The notes beneath the pieces are model-generated. The model was given only the letters and a program-made list of their open reading frames with translations, was not told the DNA's origin and did not search any database. DNA of 64,000 bases from Herbaspirillum sp. SJZ106 (GTDB lineage Bacteria > Pseudomonadota > Gammaproteobacteria > Burkholderiales > Burkholderiaceae_D). Both the position numbers and the translations under genes were made by a program. Numbering within the stretch: position 1 is the first letter of the stretch; the number at the start of each line of letters is the position of its first letter. Positions 1 through 9,153 of the stretch are shown piece after piece. The stretch lies in assembly GCF_006715495.1 (NCBI RefSeq), contig NZ_VFNI01000004.1, forward strand, positions 67,013 to 131,012. Direction: 5' to 3'.

Positions 1-265
1 CGACAAGGCAGACAAGGCAGACAAGGCAGACAAGGCAGACAAGGCAGACAAGGCAGACAAGGCAGACAAGGCAGACAAGGCAGACAAGGCAGACAAGGCA
101 GACAAAGGCGAGAAACAGGACAAGGCCGCGAAAGAGCCGAAAGATGCCAAGGAGGCCCGTCATCTGGCCGCCAGAGGCGACGGCAAGACCGGCGGCGACC
201 GCAACGAAGCGGTGGCAGAACCCATATCGGCAGCCCCGGCTGCCACGCAATCCAAGACAGCATGA
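1..265 (+). CDS. rnc: Ribonuclease III, C-terminal tail only (5' truncated by window edge)
   Basis: Only the end of the gene is visible, so its identity rests on context: it stops in an ATGA overlap with era, the usual rnc-era order. The visible part encodes a low-complexity hydrophilic tail: eleven Asp-Lys-Ala triplets from an exact 9-bp DNA repeat, then a Lys/Glu/Ala-rich stretch ending in TQSKTA and TGA at 263-265. No catalytic or double-stranded-RNA-binding residue lies inside the window. RNase III normally ends shortly after its dsRNA-binding domain, so this would be a non-catalytic C-terminal extension. The highly charged tail could add non-specific RNA or protein contacts (inference). 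Confidence 0.7.
   Translation, partial: DKADKADKADKADKADKADKADKADKADKADKADKGEKQDKAAKEPKDAKEARHLAARGDGKTGGDRNEAVAEPISAAPAATQSKTA
2..100 (+). repeat. 9-bp in-frame tandem repeat (11 visible copies) in the rnc tail
   Basis: Eleven exact copies of GACAAGGCA run without interruption and end at a degenerate copy (GACAAAGGC at 101). The unit is three codons (Asp-Lys-Ala), so gain or loss of copies keeps the frame. The array reaches the window edge, so the true copy number is larger or unknown. Confidence 0.97.
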
Positions 266-1188
266 CAGACACTCCAATGCCCGGCACTGAGCCGGCACCG
301 GCGCCGGGCGATTACCGCTGCGGCTATATCGCCATCGTGGGCCGTCCCAACGTCGGGAAATCGACCCTGATGAACGTCCTGGTCGGCGCCAAGGTCAGCA
401 TTACCTCGCGCAAGGCCCAGACCACGCGCCATCGCATCACCGGCATCCAGACCATCGGCGATACCCAATACGTCTACGTCGATACGCCGGGCTTCCAGAC
501 CCGCCACAGCAATGCGCTGAACAAGACGCTCAACCGCACCGTCACCAACACGCTGACGGCGGCCGATGTGATCCTGTTCGTGATCGAGGCCGGCACGTTC
601 GGCCCGGCCGACAAGCAGGTGCTGGATCTGCTGCCGGCCAATGTGCCGTGCATCCTGGTACTGAACAAGTCGGACCGCAGCAAGGACAAGGCCACACTGA
701 TGCCGTTCGCGCAGGAAGTCGCCTCCCATCGCGATTTCGCCGCCGTGGTGCCGGTCTCGGCCAAGCAGCGTTTCCAGCTGGATCGCCTGCAGGAAGAGAT
801 CCGCAAGCTGCTGCCGCACAATCCGCCGATGTTCGACGAAGACGACATCACCGACCGCAGCGAGAAATTCCTGGCCTCCGAGATCGTGCGCGAGAAGGTA
901 TTCCGCTTCGTCGGGGAAGAGCTGCCCTACACCAGCACCGTGCTGGTCGAGAAGTTCGAGCAGGAAGGCAACCTGCGCCGCGTGTTCGCCGCCATCCTGG
1001 TCGAGCGCGACACCCACAAGGCCATGGTGATCGGCCAGAAGGGCGCGCGCCTGAAGGAAATCTCGACCCAGGCCCGGCTCGACATGGAGCGCCTGTTCGG
1101 CGGCCCGGTCTATCTGGAAATCTGGGTCAAGGTCAAATCCGGCTGGGCCGACAACGAAGCCGGTTTGCGCGCCTACGGCTACGAGTGA
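262..1188 (+). CDS. era: GTPase Era
   Basis: Essential GTPase that binds 16S rRNA and assists maturation of the small ribosomal subunit. The 308-residue product has the Era layout: a G domain with P-loop GRPNVGKS (about residues 27-34), DTPGF, and NKSD for guanine recognition, followed by a C-terminal KH domain with [12 protein letters not shown]. Length is normal for the family, apart from about 18 hydrophilic residues before the G domain. The ATG overlaps the rnc stop (ATGA), implying translational coupling with RNase III, which processes the same rRNA precursor. recO follows after 84 bp. Confidence 0.97.
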   Translation: MTDTPMPGTEPAPAPGDYRCGYIAIVGRPNVGKSTLMNVLVGAKVSITSRKAQTTRHRITGIQTIGDTQYVYVDTPGFQTRHSNALNKTLNRTVTNTLTAADVILFVIEAGTFGPADKQVLDLLPANVPCILVLNKSDRSKDKATLMPFAQEVASHRDFAAVVPVSAKQRFQLDRLQEEIRKLLPHNPPMFDEDDITDRSEKFLASEIVREKVFRFVGEELPYTSTVLVEKFEQEGNLRRVFAAILVERDTHKAMVIGQKGARLKEISTQARLDMERLFGGPVYLEIWVKVKSGWADNEAGLRAYGYE

Positions 1189-1272
1189 CCTGGCCGGCAG
1201 GCGCAGCAGCGCATTCAATGGCATACCGCCGCCCAGCTTGACGCGGCACAACGCATTCAGGACGGATATTTG

Positions 1273-2124
1273 ATGACTACCGTGCTTTCCGAATCCCAGC
1301 TTGCCGCCCAGGTTGACGGCGTCGCCGAACAGGCGCTCCATGTTGCGCCGGCCAGGGCCGAAGCCAAAAAGCCCGCGCGCGCACCGGCGCGCAGCCGCGC
1401 CGTGCCGGAGAAGGAGCACCGGATCCAGGCGCAGCCGGGCTTCATCCTGCACAGCTACCCCTATAAGGAAACCAGCCTGATCGTCGACGTGTTTTCACGC
1501 GACCATGGCCGGGTGGCGCTGGTGGCCAAGGGCGCCAAGCGCCCGCATTCCAAGCTGCGCGGCGCGCTGCAGACGTTCCAGCCGCTCTCGCTGTCGTGGA
1601 GCGGCAAGTCCGAAGTGCGCACGCTGACCGACGCGGAATGGGTAGGCGGCCTGCTGCCGCTGGAGAAGTCGGCGCTGCTGTGCGGCTTCTACCTCAACGA
1701 ATTGCTGGTCAAGCTGCTGGCGCGCGAAGATGCGCACCCGGCGCTGTTCGACCATTACGTGGCCACCCTGAACAAGCTGGCACATGGCGAGAATGCCCCC
1801 ATCGTGCTGCGCCAGTTCGAACGCTTCCTCCTCAAGCAAACCGGCGTGGCCGGCAACTGGAGCCTGTGCACCGTCAGCGGCAAGACGGTACGGCCGGATG
1901 GCGTCTATGTGGTCGATCCGGAGCAGGGCACCCGCCCCGAGCGCCTGTCCGACCGGGCGCCCAAGGTGTCCGGCAAGACCCTGCTGGACATGGAGCGCGA
2001 AGACTACAGCGACCCGACTACCCAACTGCAAAGCAAATTCCTGATGCGCTACCTGCTGGCCCACCATCTCGGCGGCGCCCAGCTCAATACGCGCCAGATC
2101 CTGATTGACCTGATGCAGCTTTGA
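1273..2124 (+). CDS. recO: DNA repair protein RecO with extended N terminus
   Basis: RecO acts with RecR to load RecA on SSB-coated gaps (RecF pathway). The core starts near [15 protein letters not shown] (about residue 54), the usual start of the OB fold, and continues through the helical C-terminal domain to LIDLMQL. The ATG at 1273 adds about 53 Ala/Arg/Pro/Lys-rich residues before the OB fold. A TTG immediately upstream (1270) is in frame but less likely. There is no other good start closer to the core, so the extension seems real, though a GTG/CTG internal start cannot be excluded. It lies in the era-recO-pdxJ order typical of proteobacteria. Confidence 0.93.
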   Translation: MTTVLSESQLAAQVDGVAEQALHVAPARAEAKKPARAPARSRAVPEKEHRIQAQPGFILHSYPYKETSLIVDVFSRDHGRVALVAKGAKRPHSKLRGALQTFQPLSLSWSGKSEVRTLTDAEWVGGLLPLEKSALLCGFYLNELLVKLLAREDAHPALFDHYVATLNKLAHGENAPIVLRQFERFLLKQTGVAGNWSLCTVSGKTVRPDGVYVVDPEQGTRPERLSDRAPKVSGKTLLDMEREDYSDPTTQLQSKFLMRYLLAHHLGGAQLNTRQILIDLMQL

Positions 2125-2278
2125 TCCGGCTGGCACAGGCAAGCCGTTCGCATCCCGGATTGGCGCATGGTTTGATGCGGCCCCACCGGGCATGCGCCGA
2201 TATGGATAAAATCACCGGTTTCCCGGCGCCGTGCAGGCGCCACTTTGACAGAACCAAGCACACACGATTCCAGACGCC

Positions 2279-3049
2279 ATGAGTTTCCTGCAGCCGGCCG
2301 GCCCATCCATTGAACTGGGCATCAATATCGACCACGTCGCCACCTTGCGCAATGCCCGCGGCACGGCCTATCCCGATCCGCTCAAGGCCGCGCTGGAAGC
2401 GGAAGAAGCCGGCGCCGACGCCATCACGCTGCACCTGCGCGAAGACCGCCGCCACATCCGCGACGCCGACGTCAAGGCGATCCGTCCGCTGCTGACGACT
2501 CGCATGAACCTGGAAGCGGCGGTGACGCGCGAGATGATCGATTTCGCCTGCGTCATCAAGCCGCAGGACGTCTGCCTGGTGCCGGAAAAACGCACCGAGG
2601 TGACTACCGAAGGCGGCCTCGACGTGATCGGCCATTTTGCCGAGGTGCAGGCGGCGATCCGCCAGTTGCAACAGGAGGGCGTGCGCGTTTCCCTGTTCAT
2701 CGATCCCGATCCGCAGCAGATCAGGGCCGCGGCCGAAGCAGGCGCGCCGGTCATCGAACTGCATACCGGCCGCTATGCCGACGCCGCCAGCCAGAAGGAA
2801 CAGCAGGACGAGCTGGAGCGTATCCAGAGCAGCGTGCTGGAAGGCATCAAGCTGGGCCTGAAGGTCAATGCCGGGCACGGCTTGCATTACACCAACGTGC
2901 AGGCGATCGCCGCCATCCCGCAAATCGCCGAGCTCAATATCGGCCATGCGGTGGTGGCGCATGCGGTGTTCGCCGGCTGGCGCAATGCCGTCTCCGAGAT
3001 GAAGGCGATCATGGTCAAGGCGCGCCTGGCCGCCATCGGCAAGGCCTGA
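2279..3049 (+). CDS. pdxJ: Pyridoxine 5'-phosphate synthase
   Basis: Last step of the DXP-dependent vitamin B6 pathway: condenses 1-deoxyxylulose 5-phosphate with 3-amino-2-oxopropyl phosphate to give pyridoxine 5'-phosphate in the cytoplasm. The 256-residue protein begins with the family signature [18 protein letters not shown] and keeps [20 protein letters not shown] and NAGHGLHY, typical of the TIM-barrel active site. Length is close to the E. coli protein. It sits between recO and acpS, the standard arrangement. Confidence 0.97.
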   Translation: MSFLQPAGPSIELGINIDHVATLRNARGTAYPDPLKAALEAEEAGADAITLHLREDRRHIRDADVKAIRPLLTTRMNLEAAVTREMIDFACVIKPQDVCLVPEKRTEVTTEGGLDVIGHFAEVQAAIRQLQQEGVRVSLFIDPDPQQIRAAAEAGAPVIELHTGRYADAASQKEQQDELERIQSSVLEGIKLGLKVNAGHGLHYTNVQAIAAIPQIAELNIGHAVVAHAVFAGWRNAVSEMKAIMVKARLAAIGKA

Positions 3050-3062
3050 AGGCGGCGCACGC

Positions 3063-3455
3063 ATGATTTACGGCATCGGTACCGACATCCTGCAGATCTC
3101 GCGCGTGCAGGCCGCATTGGGCCGCCACGGCGACCGCTTCGCCGAGAAGATCCTGGGGCCGGAAGAAATGCAGAAATACCTGCGCCGCAAGGCCAAGGTC
3201 GAAGCGCGCGGCATCCGTTTCCTCGCCACGCGCTTTGCCGCCAAGGAAGCCTTTTCCAAGGCGATTGGCATGGGCATGCGCATGCCCATGACCTGGCGCG
3301 CCATGCAGGTGCTGAACGCGCCCAGCGGCAAACCGGTAGCGGTATGCAGCGGCGCCCTGAAGGCGTGGATGGAGCAGCAGGGCCTGTCCGCCCAGGTATC
3401 GATTACCGACGAGGCGGAATACGCCGTCGCATTTGTCATTGTGGAGAAGTCATGA
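3063..3455 (+). CDS. acpS: Holo-[acyl-carrier-protein] synthase
   Basis: Transfers the 4'-phosphopantetheine group of CoA to apo-ACP, activating it for fatty acid synthesis. The 130-residue product has the N-terminal signature IYGIGTDIL, with the Mg-binding Asp, and the second signature [12 protein letters not shown]. Length matches the family. It starts 13 bp after pdxJ and its stop overlaps the nagZ start (ATGA at 3452-3455), so the two are probably translationally coupled. Confidence 0.97.
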   Translation: MIYGIGTDILQISRVQAALGRHGDRFAEKILGPEEMQKYLRRKAKVEARGIRFLATRFAAKEAFSKAIGMGMRMPMTWRAMQVLNAPSGKPVAVCSGALKAWMEQQGLSAQVSITDEAEYAVAFVIVEKS

Positions 3456-4480
3456 GTAAAGCAGGCAAGGCCCTGGGGCCGGTCATGCTGGATGTGGTCG
3501 GCACGCGCCTGGAGGCGGACGATATCAAGCGCCTCCAGCACCCGCTGACCGGCGGCGTGATCCTGTTCACCCGCAATTATGAGAATCGCGCCCAATTGGT
3601 CGAATTGACCGCGGCCATCCGCCGCGCGCGTCCCGGCATACTGATCGCGGTCGACCATGAGGGCGGCCGCGTGCAGCGCTTCCGCACCGACGGTTTCACC
3701 GTGCTGCCGGCCATGGGCAAGCTGGGCCAGGCCTGGGACCGGGACGTGCTGCATGCCGCCAAGCTGGCCACGGCCACCGGCTTCGTGCTGGCCTCCGAAC
3801 TGCGCGCCTGCGGCATCGACCTGTCGTTCACGCCGGTACTGGACCTCGATTATGGCGAGTCCACGGTCATCGGCGCGCGCGCTTTCCACCGCGACCCGCG
3901 TGTGGTCACGCTGCTGGCCAAGAGCCTGAACCACGGCCTGGCGCTAGCGGGCATGGCCAATTGCGGCAAGCATTTCCCCGGCCATGGCTTTGTCGCGGCC
4001 GATTCGCATGTGGCTATTCCCGTGGACCAGCGCGAGCTCGACGCTATCCTCGGCGAAGATGCGATGCCCTACGACTGGTTGGGCATGAGCCTGGCGGCAG
4101 TGATGCCGGCGCACGTGATCTACCCCAAGGTGGACAAGCATCCCGCCGGTTTTTCGAAGAAGTGGCTGGGCCTGCTGCGCCAGCGTTTCGCCTTCCAGGG
4201 CGCCATCTTCAGCGACGACCTCAGCATGCACGGCGCCAGCGTCGCCGGCAGCGCGCTCGATGCGGCGCAGGCCGCCATCGACGCCGGCTGCGATGTCGCG
4301 CTGATCTGCAATTCGCCGGACAAGGCCTGGAAGATCCTCAACGGCCTCAAGGGCGGCGCCGATGCCGCCTCGGCGGCGCGCCGCGCGGCGCTGGCGCCGA
4401 CCTCCGCCGCATTGGACTGGGATGCATTGCAGGCCGATGCGCGCTACCGGGCCGCGCGCGAGCTGGTGCTGTCGCTGTAG
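3452..4480 (+). CDS. nagZ: Beta-N-acetylhexosaminidase NagZ
   Basis: Cytoplasmic GH3 glycosidase that removes GlcNAc from anhydro-muropeptides during peptidoglycan recycling, and in many Gram-negatives influences AmpC induction. The 342-residue protein contains [12 protein letters not shown] for substrate binding, the loop KHFPGHG...DSH carrying the catalytic His/Asp pair, and the nucleophile region [10 protein letters not shown]. The start at 3452 (MSKAGK) is chosen because it overlaps the acpS stop and gives the normal family length. Upstream in-frame codons would lie inside acpS. Confidence 0.96.
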   Translation: MSKAGKALGPVMLDVVGTRLEADDIKRLQHPLTGGVILFTRNYENRAQLVELTAAIRRARPGILIAVDHEGGRVQRFRTDGFTVLPAMGKLGQAWDRDVLHAAKLATATGFVLASELRACGIDLSFTPVLDLDYGESTVIGARAFHRDPRVVTLLAKSLNHGLALAGMANCGKHFPGHGFVAADSHVAIPVDQRELDAILGEDAMPYDWLGMSLAAVMPAHVIYPKVDKHPAGFSKKWLGLLRQRFAFQGAIFSDDLSMHGASVAGSALDAAQAAIDAGCDVALICNSPDKAWKILNGLKGGADAASAARRAALAPTSAALDWDALQADARYRAARELVLSL

Positions 4481-4510
4481 TCGCGCCATACGTTTCGCCG
4501 TCCAGCCGCC

Positions 4511-6373
4511 ATGCCAGAATCCACCGTTACCCCGCCCGATCCGCGCGAACTCGTGCTGGAGACGGTCGCCCGGCTGCCGCACCTGCCGGGCGTCTACCGC
4601 TATTTCGATGCGCAGGACAACGTGCTGTACGTCGGCAAGGCGCGCGACCTGAAGAAGCGCGTTTCCAGCTACTTCCAGAAGACCCTGACCAGTCCGCGCA
4701 TCGCCATGATGGTCGAGCGCATCGCGCGCCTCGAGACCACCGTCACGCGCAGCGAAGCCGAGGCGCTGCTGCTGGAAAACAACCTGATCAAGACCTTGCG
4801 TCCGCGCTTCAACATCCTGTTTCGCGACGACAAGTCCTACCCCTACCTGAAACTCACCGGCCATGCTTACCCCCGCATGGCCTACTACCGCGGCGCGGTC
4901 GACAAGCGCAACCAGTACTTCGGACCTTTTCCCAACGCCGGCGCGGTGAAGGAGTCGATCCAGATCCTGCAGAAGGTATTCTTGCTGCGCACCTGTGAAG
5001 ACACCGTGTTCGCCAACCGCACACGGCCCTGCCTGCTGCACCAGATCCACCGTTGCAGCGGGCCGTGCGTGAAGCTGATCAGCGCCGAGGACTACGCCAT
5101 CGATGTCGAGAACGCCGCCAAATTCCTGCGCGGACGCCAGGGCGAGGTAATGGAAGCGCTGGAGCAAAAGATGCACGCCTTCGCGGCAGACCTCAAGTTC
5201 GAACAGGCGGCCGCGGTGCGCGACCAGATCTCGTCGCTGTCGTCCGTGTTGCACCAGCAGAGCATGGAGACGGTGAGCGACGCCGACATCGACATCATCG
5301 CCGTGGTGGTGCAGGGCGGGCGCGCCTGCGTCAACCTGGCGATGGTGCGCGGCGGGCGCCATCTGGGCGACCGCGCCTATTTCCCGACGCAGGTGGACGA
5401 TGCGCTGGCCACCGGCGAAGAGAGCATCGAAGTGGAAGTGCTCAAGGCCTTCCTGGCGCAGCATTACATCGACAAGTTCATTCCCGCCTCGCTGATCGTC
5501 AGCGCCGAGTTCGACGATCCGGCACTGATGGTGGCGCTGATGGAGCAATGCGGCCATCGCATCGCGCTGACCTTCCAGCCCCAGGGCCAGCGTCGCCAAT
5601 GGCTGGAGATGGCGATCAAGGGCGCGGAGCTGTCGCTGGCGCGGCTGCTGTCGGAGCAGGGCTCGCAGCAAGCGCGCACGCGCGCGCTGGCCGAAGTGCT
5701 GGGACTGGAAGGCGAAGACCTGGAAAACCTGCGCGCCGAATGCTTCGACATCAGCCACACCCAGGGCGAAGCGACCCAGGCATCGTGCGTGGTGTTCCAC
5801 CACCATGCGATGCAGAACGGCGAATACCGCCGCTACAACATCAACGACATCACGCCCGGCGACGACTACGCGGCCATGCGCCAGGTATTGATGCGCCGCT
5901 ACGAGAAGGTCGCCAACGGCGAAGGCGTGATGCCGGATATCGTCCTTATCGATGGCGGCCGCGGCCAGGTGGAAATGGCGCGCCAGGTGCTGACCGAACT
6001 CGGCCTGAACATCAGCCTGATCGTCGGGGTGGCCAAGGGGGAAGGGCGCCGCGTCGGCCTGGAAACGCTGGTGTTCGCCGATGGCCGTCCCTCCCGGGAA
6101 CTGGGCAAGGAATCGGCTGCGCTGATGCTCATTGCGCAAATCCGCGATGAAGCCCACCGCTTCGCCATCACCGGCATGCGCGCCAAACGCGCCAAGGCGC
6201 GCCAGACTTCGCGCCTGGAAGAAATCGAAGGCATCGGCGCCAAGCGGCGGCAGCGTTTGCTGGCGCGCTTCGGCGGCTTGCGCGGCGTGGCCGATGCCAG
6301 CGTGGATGAGTTGGCGTCGGTGGAGGGCATCTCGCGCCAGCTGGCCGAAGAGATCTACCGCCAGCTGCATTGA
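4511..6373 (+). CDS. uvrC: Excinuclease ABC subunit C
   Basis: Makes the dual incisions of nucleotide excision repair after UvrAB damage recognition. At 620 residues it shows the full order: GIY-YIG nuclease (LPGVYRYF ... [12 protein letters not shown]), a Cys-rich segment (LRTCEDTVF...[15 protein letters not shown]), a UVR motif ([10 protein letters not shown]), the RNase H-like 5'-incision domain ([22 protein letters not shown]), and C-terminal helix-hairpin-helix motifs ([10 protein letters not shown]). It is followed by pgsA, a pairing common across proteobacteria. Confidence 0.98.
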   Translation: MPESTVTPPDPRELVLETVARLPHLPGVYRYFDAQDNVLYVGKARDLKKRVSSYFQKTLTSPRIAMMVERIARLETTVTRSEAEALLLENNLIKTLRPRFNILFRDDKSYPYLKLTGHAYPRMAYYRGAVDKRNQYFGPFPNAGAVKESIQILQKVFLLRTCEDTVFANRTRPCLLHQIHRCSGPCVKLISAEDYAIDVENAAKFLRGRQGEVMEALEQKMHAFAADLKFEQAAAVRDQISSLSSVLHQQSMETVSDADIDIIAVVVQGGRACVNLAMVRGGRHLGDRAYFPTQVDDALATGEESIEVEVLKAFLAQHYIDKFIPASLIVSAEFDDPALMVALMEQCGHRIALTFQPQGQRRQWLEMAIKGAELSLARLLSEQGSQQARTRALAEVLGLEGEDLENLRAECFDISHTQGEATQASCVVFHHHAMQNGEYRRYNINDITPGDDYAAMRQVLMRRYEKVANGEGVMPDIVLIDGGRGQVEMARQVLTELGLNISLIVGVAKGEGRRVGLETLVFADGRPSRELGKESAALMLIAQIRDEAHRFAITGMRAKRAKARQTSRLEEIEGIGAKRRQRLLARFGGLRGVADASVDELASVEGISRQLAEEIYRQLH

Positions 6374-6479
6374 GCTTGCCAAGCGAGGCTTTGCATTGCC
6401 CCATGCGCCGCGGACGGGGCGACTCTGCTACTATTCGGTAAAATTTTTTGTGTACGCCGACCCAACACCAACAAGACGT

Positions 6480-7064
6480 ATGCCTTTCAATATTCCCATT
6501 TTGCTGACCTGGCTGCGGGTTGCGCTGATTCCGCTGGTCGTCGGCGTGTTCTACCTGCCGGAAATCGGCCTGAACCGCTTTGAGCAAGGCATCGCCTCCA
6601 CCATCGTGTTCATCGTTGCCGCGCTGACCGACTGGTTCGATGGTTTTCTCGCGCGCCGCTGGAACCAGACTTCGGCGTTCGGCGCCTTCCTCGATCCGGT
6701 GGCCGACAAGCTGATGGTGACCGGCGCCTTGCTGGTGCTGGTGCATCTGGGCCGGGTCCATCCCATCATCGCTTTCATCATCATCGGCCGCGAGATCGCG
6801 ATTTCGGCGCTGCGCGAATGGATGGCCCAGATCGGCGCCTCCAAGTCGGTGGCGGTGAGTTCGCTGGGCAAGATCAAGACCACCGCGCAGATGCTCGCCA
6901 TCCCCATGCTGCTCTACTACGATACGCTGCTGGGGGTGGTCGACACGCGGCTGTGGGGCGCCATCCTGCTGTTCATCGCGGCGGTGCTGACGGTGTGGTC
7001 GATGCTCTACTATTTGCGCAAGGCGATGCCGCTCATCAAGAAGGTGCATGAAAATAGTAATTGA
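6480..7064 (+). CDS. pgsA: CDP-diacylglycerol-glycerol-3-phosphate 3-phosphatidyltransferase
   Basis: Inner-membrane enzyme making phosphatidylglycerophosphate, the committed step to phosphatidylglycerol and cardiolipin. The 194-residue, multi-span protein contains the CDP-alcohol phosphatidyltransferase signature D-x2-D-G-x2-A-R-x8-G-x3-D-x3-D (DWFDGFLAR...GAFLDPVAD). The ATG at 6480 gives MPFNIPILLTWLR, the usual N terminus. Longer in-frame starts would run back into uvrC. The coding end is immediately followed by the promoter of the first tRNA-Gly. Confidence 0.96.
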   Translation: MPFNIPILLTWLRVALIPLVVGVFYLPEIGLNRFEQGIASTIVFIVAALTDWFDGFLARRWNQTSAFGAFLDPVADKLMVTGALLVLVHLGRVHPIIAFIIIGREIAISALREWMAQIGASKSVAVSSLGKIKTTAQMLAIPMLLYYDTLLGVVDTRLWGAILLFIAAVLTVWSMLYYLRKAMPLIKKVHENSN

Positions 7065-7067
7065 TAG

Positions 7068-7095
7068 TTGACAATTTCAGAGCGCGTCCTATAAT
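7068..7095 (+). promoter_or_regulatory. Sigma-70 promoter of tRNA-Gly 1
   Basis: TTGACA at 7068-7073 and TATAAT at 7090-7095, both perfect consensus hexamers with a 16-bp spacer, placed 17 bp before the mature tRNA 5' end. The -35 element starts 3 bp after the pgsA stop. Confidence 0.9.
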
Positions 7096-7112
7096 AGCGT
7101 TCTGTTGTCGAT

Positions 7113-7188
7113 GCGGGAGTAGCTCAGTTGGTAGAGCGATACCTTGCCAAGGTATAGGTCGAGAGTTCGAGACTCTTCTCCCGCTCCA
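7113..7188 (+). tRNA. tRNA-Gly (GCC), copy 1
   Basis: A 76-nt cloverleaf: acceptor GCGGGAG/CTCCCGC, D arm GCTC...GAGC, anticodon arm ATACC-TTGCCAA-GGTAT (anticodon GCC), T arm with TTCGAGA, and encoded TCCA end. Sequence is identical to copies 2 and 3. It forms its own transcription unit, with a consensus promoter upstream and an intrinsic terminator 12 bp downstream. Confidence 0.98.
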
Positions 7189-7200
7189 GGTTACTTGGAA

Positions 7201-7230
7201 AAAAGGAAGCCTAAAAAAGCTTCCTTTTTT
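7201..7230 (+). terminator. Intrinsic terminator after tRNA-Gly 1
   Basis: Stem AAAAGGAAGC (7201-7210) pairs with GCTTCCTTTT (7219-7228) around an eight-base A-rich loop, followed by a T tract. Confidence 0.9.
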
Positions 7231-7312
7231 TATTGTACGAGGCGCGCACGCATCAGCGATGTGGTCGCAATGAAGGTTGGATCAGTCGATAAGATGTTTG
7301 CAAAGAAGTCGT

Positions 7313-7341
7313 TTGCAAACAACGCGCGTTTTAGGTAGTAT
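7313..7341 (+). promoter_or_regulatory. Promoter of the tRNA-Cys-Gly-Gly unit
   Basis: TTGCAA (7313-7318) and TAGTAT (7336-7341) with a 17-bp spacer lie 12 bp before tRNA-Cys. The -35 region sits in a direct repeat GTTTGCAAA (7296-7304 and 7311-7319). Confidence 0.65.
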
Positions 7342-7353
7342 GCGTGTCCCCAA

Positions 7354-7427
7354 GGCGGGGTAGCAAAGTGGTTATGCAGCGGCCTGCAAAGCCGTCTACG
7401 CCGGTTCGATCCCGACCCCCGCCTCCA
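7354..7427 (+). tRNA. tRNA-Cys (GCA)
   Basis: A 74-nt cloverleaf with acceptor GGCGGGG/CCCCGCC, anticodon loop CTGCAAA (anticodon GCA), T loop TTCGATC and encoded CCA. It is the first gene of the second tRNA unit. Confidence 0.97.
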
Positions 7428-7436
7428 AAACTCCAT

Positions 7437-7512
7437 GCGGGAGTAGCTCAGTTGGTAGAGCGATACCTTGCCAAGGTATAGGTCGAGAGTTCGAGACTCT
7501 TCTCCCGCTCCA
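7437..7512 (+). tRNA. tRNA-Gly (GCC), copy 2
   Basis: Identical over all 76 nt to the copies at 7113 and 7568, with anticodon GCC and encoded CCA. It lies 9 bp after tRNA-Cys. Downstream, GAGGAAGC/GCTTCCTC (7522-7539) is a remnant-like hairpin with only a 2-base loop and no T tract, so transcription probably continues into copy 3. Confidence 0.98.
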
Positions 7513-7567
7513 GATTTCAAGGAGGAAGCCCGCTTCCTCTGGTTGTGCAAACGCAGTACGGTTCCAT

Positions 7568-7643
7568 GCGGGAGTAGCTCAGTTGGTAGAGCGATACCTT
7601 GCCAAGGTATAGGTCGAGAGTTCGAGACTCTTCTCCCGCTCCA
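7568..7643 (+). tRNA. tRNA-Gly (GCC), copy 3
   Basis: Third identical 76-nt tRNA-Gly, with anticodon GCC and encoded CCA. The five bases before it (CCATG) match those before copy 2, pointing to a tandem duplication that included flanking bases. Confidence 0.98.
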
Positions 7644-7649
7644 AATTGT

Positions 7650-7679
7650 AAAAGAGGAAGCCTGATGGCTTCCTCTTTT
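7650..7679 (+). terminator. Intrinsic terminator after tRNA-Gly 3
   Basis: Perfect 13-bp stem AAAAGAGGAAGCC / GGCTTCCTCTTTT around TGAT. It ends the Cys-Gly-Gly tRNA unit. The following 245 bases to cheV contain no gene that I recognise. Confidence 0.92.
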
Positions 7680-7924
7680 CACATCTGCTTCCGGAGTTTC
7701 CGGTTTCATCCCCCAGGTTGTCACGCATCCATGCCGCCCCGTCCAGCGGCAGAAAATTGTTTATAGGAAATGTCACGTCGCATAGCATCATTTTTTGAGT
7801 GCGGACAACGAAAAGCAACATATCCCCTCCTGCGCGGATGCCCCGGATTGCCAGCGCAGGGTTTCCCATCTACATTGGCAAGTTCAGGCTTGTTGCCTGT
7901 CTATCCATATCATTCGGGGGAAAC

Positions 7925-8893
7925 ATGGACAGTTTTCAAAAAGAGATTGATGAAAGAACCAATCTCACTGCATCCAACAAGTTCGAGCTTCTGCTGTTCC
8001 GTTTGGGGTCGGATGCCTATGGGGAGCGTTCCGAACTGTTCGGCATCAATGTGTTCAAGATCCGCGAAATCGTTCCGATGCCGCCTGTCACCACGGCGGC
8101 GGGGACGCAATCGCCGATGCTGGGGATGGTCAACATACGCGGCCAGATCATATCGGTGATCGACCTGCCGGCCGTGGTCGGCTGTGTGCCCAAGACCGGC
8201 CTCAACATCCTGCTGGTGACCGAATACGCGCGCAGCACGCAAGCCTTCGCGGTGGAGTCGGTGGATGAGATCGTGCGCCTGGAATGGAGCCAGGTGCTGT
8301 CGGCCGAATCCAAGACCGGCGGCAACTTCGTCACCAGCATCGCACGCCTGGACGCCGATAAAGACGCCGGCAGGCTGGCCCAGGTGCTCGATGTCGAACA
8401 GATCCTGCACGAGATCATGCCGACCGACCGCAACATGAAAATGGAAAACCTGGGCAAGGGCAGCAAGCATGGCATAAAGGCCGGCACCGTTGCCATCGCC
8501 GCGGACGATTCCAAGGTCGCGCGTTCTTTGATCGAGCAGGGGCTGCGCGCCATGGAGATCCCTTTCGAGATGCACATTACCGGCGCCGAGGCCTGGGCCA
8601 AGATACAGAAGATGGCGCAGGAAGCGCGCAGCGAAGGGCGGCCGATCACGGACAAGATTTCCTTCGTGCTGACCGATCTGGAAATGCCGGAGATGGACGG
8701 CTTTACCTTGACCCGCAACATCAAGCGCGACGAATTCCTGAAAAGTCTTCCTGTGATCATCCATTCTTCGCTGTCGGGTTCGACCAATGAAGACCACGTC
8801 AAGAGCGTGGGCGCGGATGCGTATGTCGGCAAGTTCGAGGCCAATGAACTGGCCGCCACGATTTTCGGTGTGCTGGAGCGCGCGTCGGGCTGA
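7925..8893 (+). CDS. cheV: Chemotaxis coupling/response-regulator protein CheV
   Basis: CheV proteins combine a CheW-like adaptor, linking chemoreceptors to CheA, with a receiver domain that CheA phosphorylates, giving sensory adaptation. The 322-residue product shows the CheW-like domain in roughly the first 170 residues (ELLLFRLG, INVFKIREIV, MLGMVNIRGQIISVIDL). A CheY-like receiver then follows, with acidic residues ADDS, the phosphoacceptor region VLTDLEMPEMDGF, and the switch Lys in AYVGKFEANEL. The ATG at 7925 follows a GGGGGAA ribosome-binding site. No other chemotaxis gene is adjacent, so it is an orphan. Confidence 0.94.
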   Translation: MDSFQKEIDERTNLTASNKFELLLFRLGSDAYGERSELFGINVFKIREIVPMPPVTTAAGTQSPMLGMVNIRGQIISVIDLPAVVGCVPKTGLNILLVTEYARSTQAFAVESVDEIVRLEWSQVLSAESKTGGNFVTSIARLDADKDAGRLAQVLDVEQILHEIMPTDRNMKMENLGKGSKHGIKAGTVAIAADDSKVARSLIEQGLRAMEIPFEMHITGAEAWAKIQKMAQEARSEGRPITDKISFVLTDLEMPEMDGFTLTRNIKRDEFLKSLPVIIHSSLSGSTNEDHVKSVGADAYVGKFEANELAATIFGVLERASG

Positions 8894-8932
8894 GCGGCGA
8901 ACCTCGCCGGAGGCCGCGGCGGCCATCCAAGG

Positions 8933-8953
8933 GAGCCCGGGATGGGCTCTTTT
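8933..8953 (+). terminator. Intrinsic terminator after cheV
   Basis: Stem GAGCCC (8933-8938) / GGGCTC (8944-8949) with loop GGGAT, then TTTT. Confidence 0.7.
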
Positions 8954-9153
8954 GCCAGATGGGAGCGATGTCTTGCCGGCCGCCGCCAGGCGGGCAGGTT
9001 GTCCGGCCGGCCGCTGAAAGGGGCCGGCAACGATTGGCCGGGCGCCGGCAATCCTCGCCGGCCGTTGCTCCACCGAATCGAGCCGATCTCTTATACTGTC
9101 GCTCTTTCGACTACGCCATGTCGCGCAGCAAGCCGCGACAGGCCCCGCATCCC

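Noticed and set aside
2..100. Short tandem repeats considered as a CRISPR array
   Set aside because: The units are 9 bp with no spacers and lie in frame in a coding region.
7522..7539. Hairpin between tRNA-Gly copies 2 and 3 considered as a terminator
   Set aside because: The loop has only two bases and no T tract follows, so it is more likely a duplication remnant of the flanking terminators.
7468..7665. A 65-codon open frame across the second and third tRNA-Gly genes
   Set aside because: It overlaps two tRNA genes entirely and arises from their repeated sequence.
8954..9153. Possible cobalamin riboswitch upstream of cobT
   Set aside because: No B12-box-like GCCACTG or other conserved cobalamin riboswitch segment is visible.
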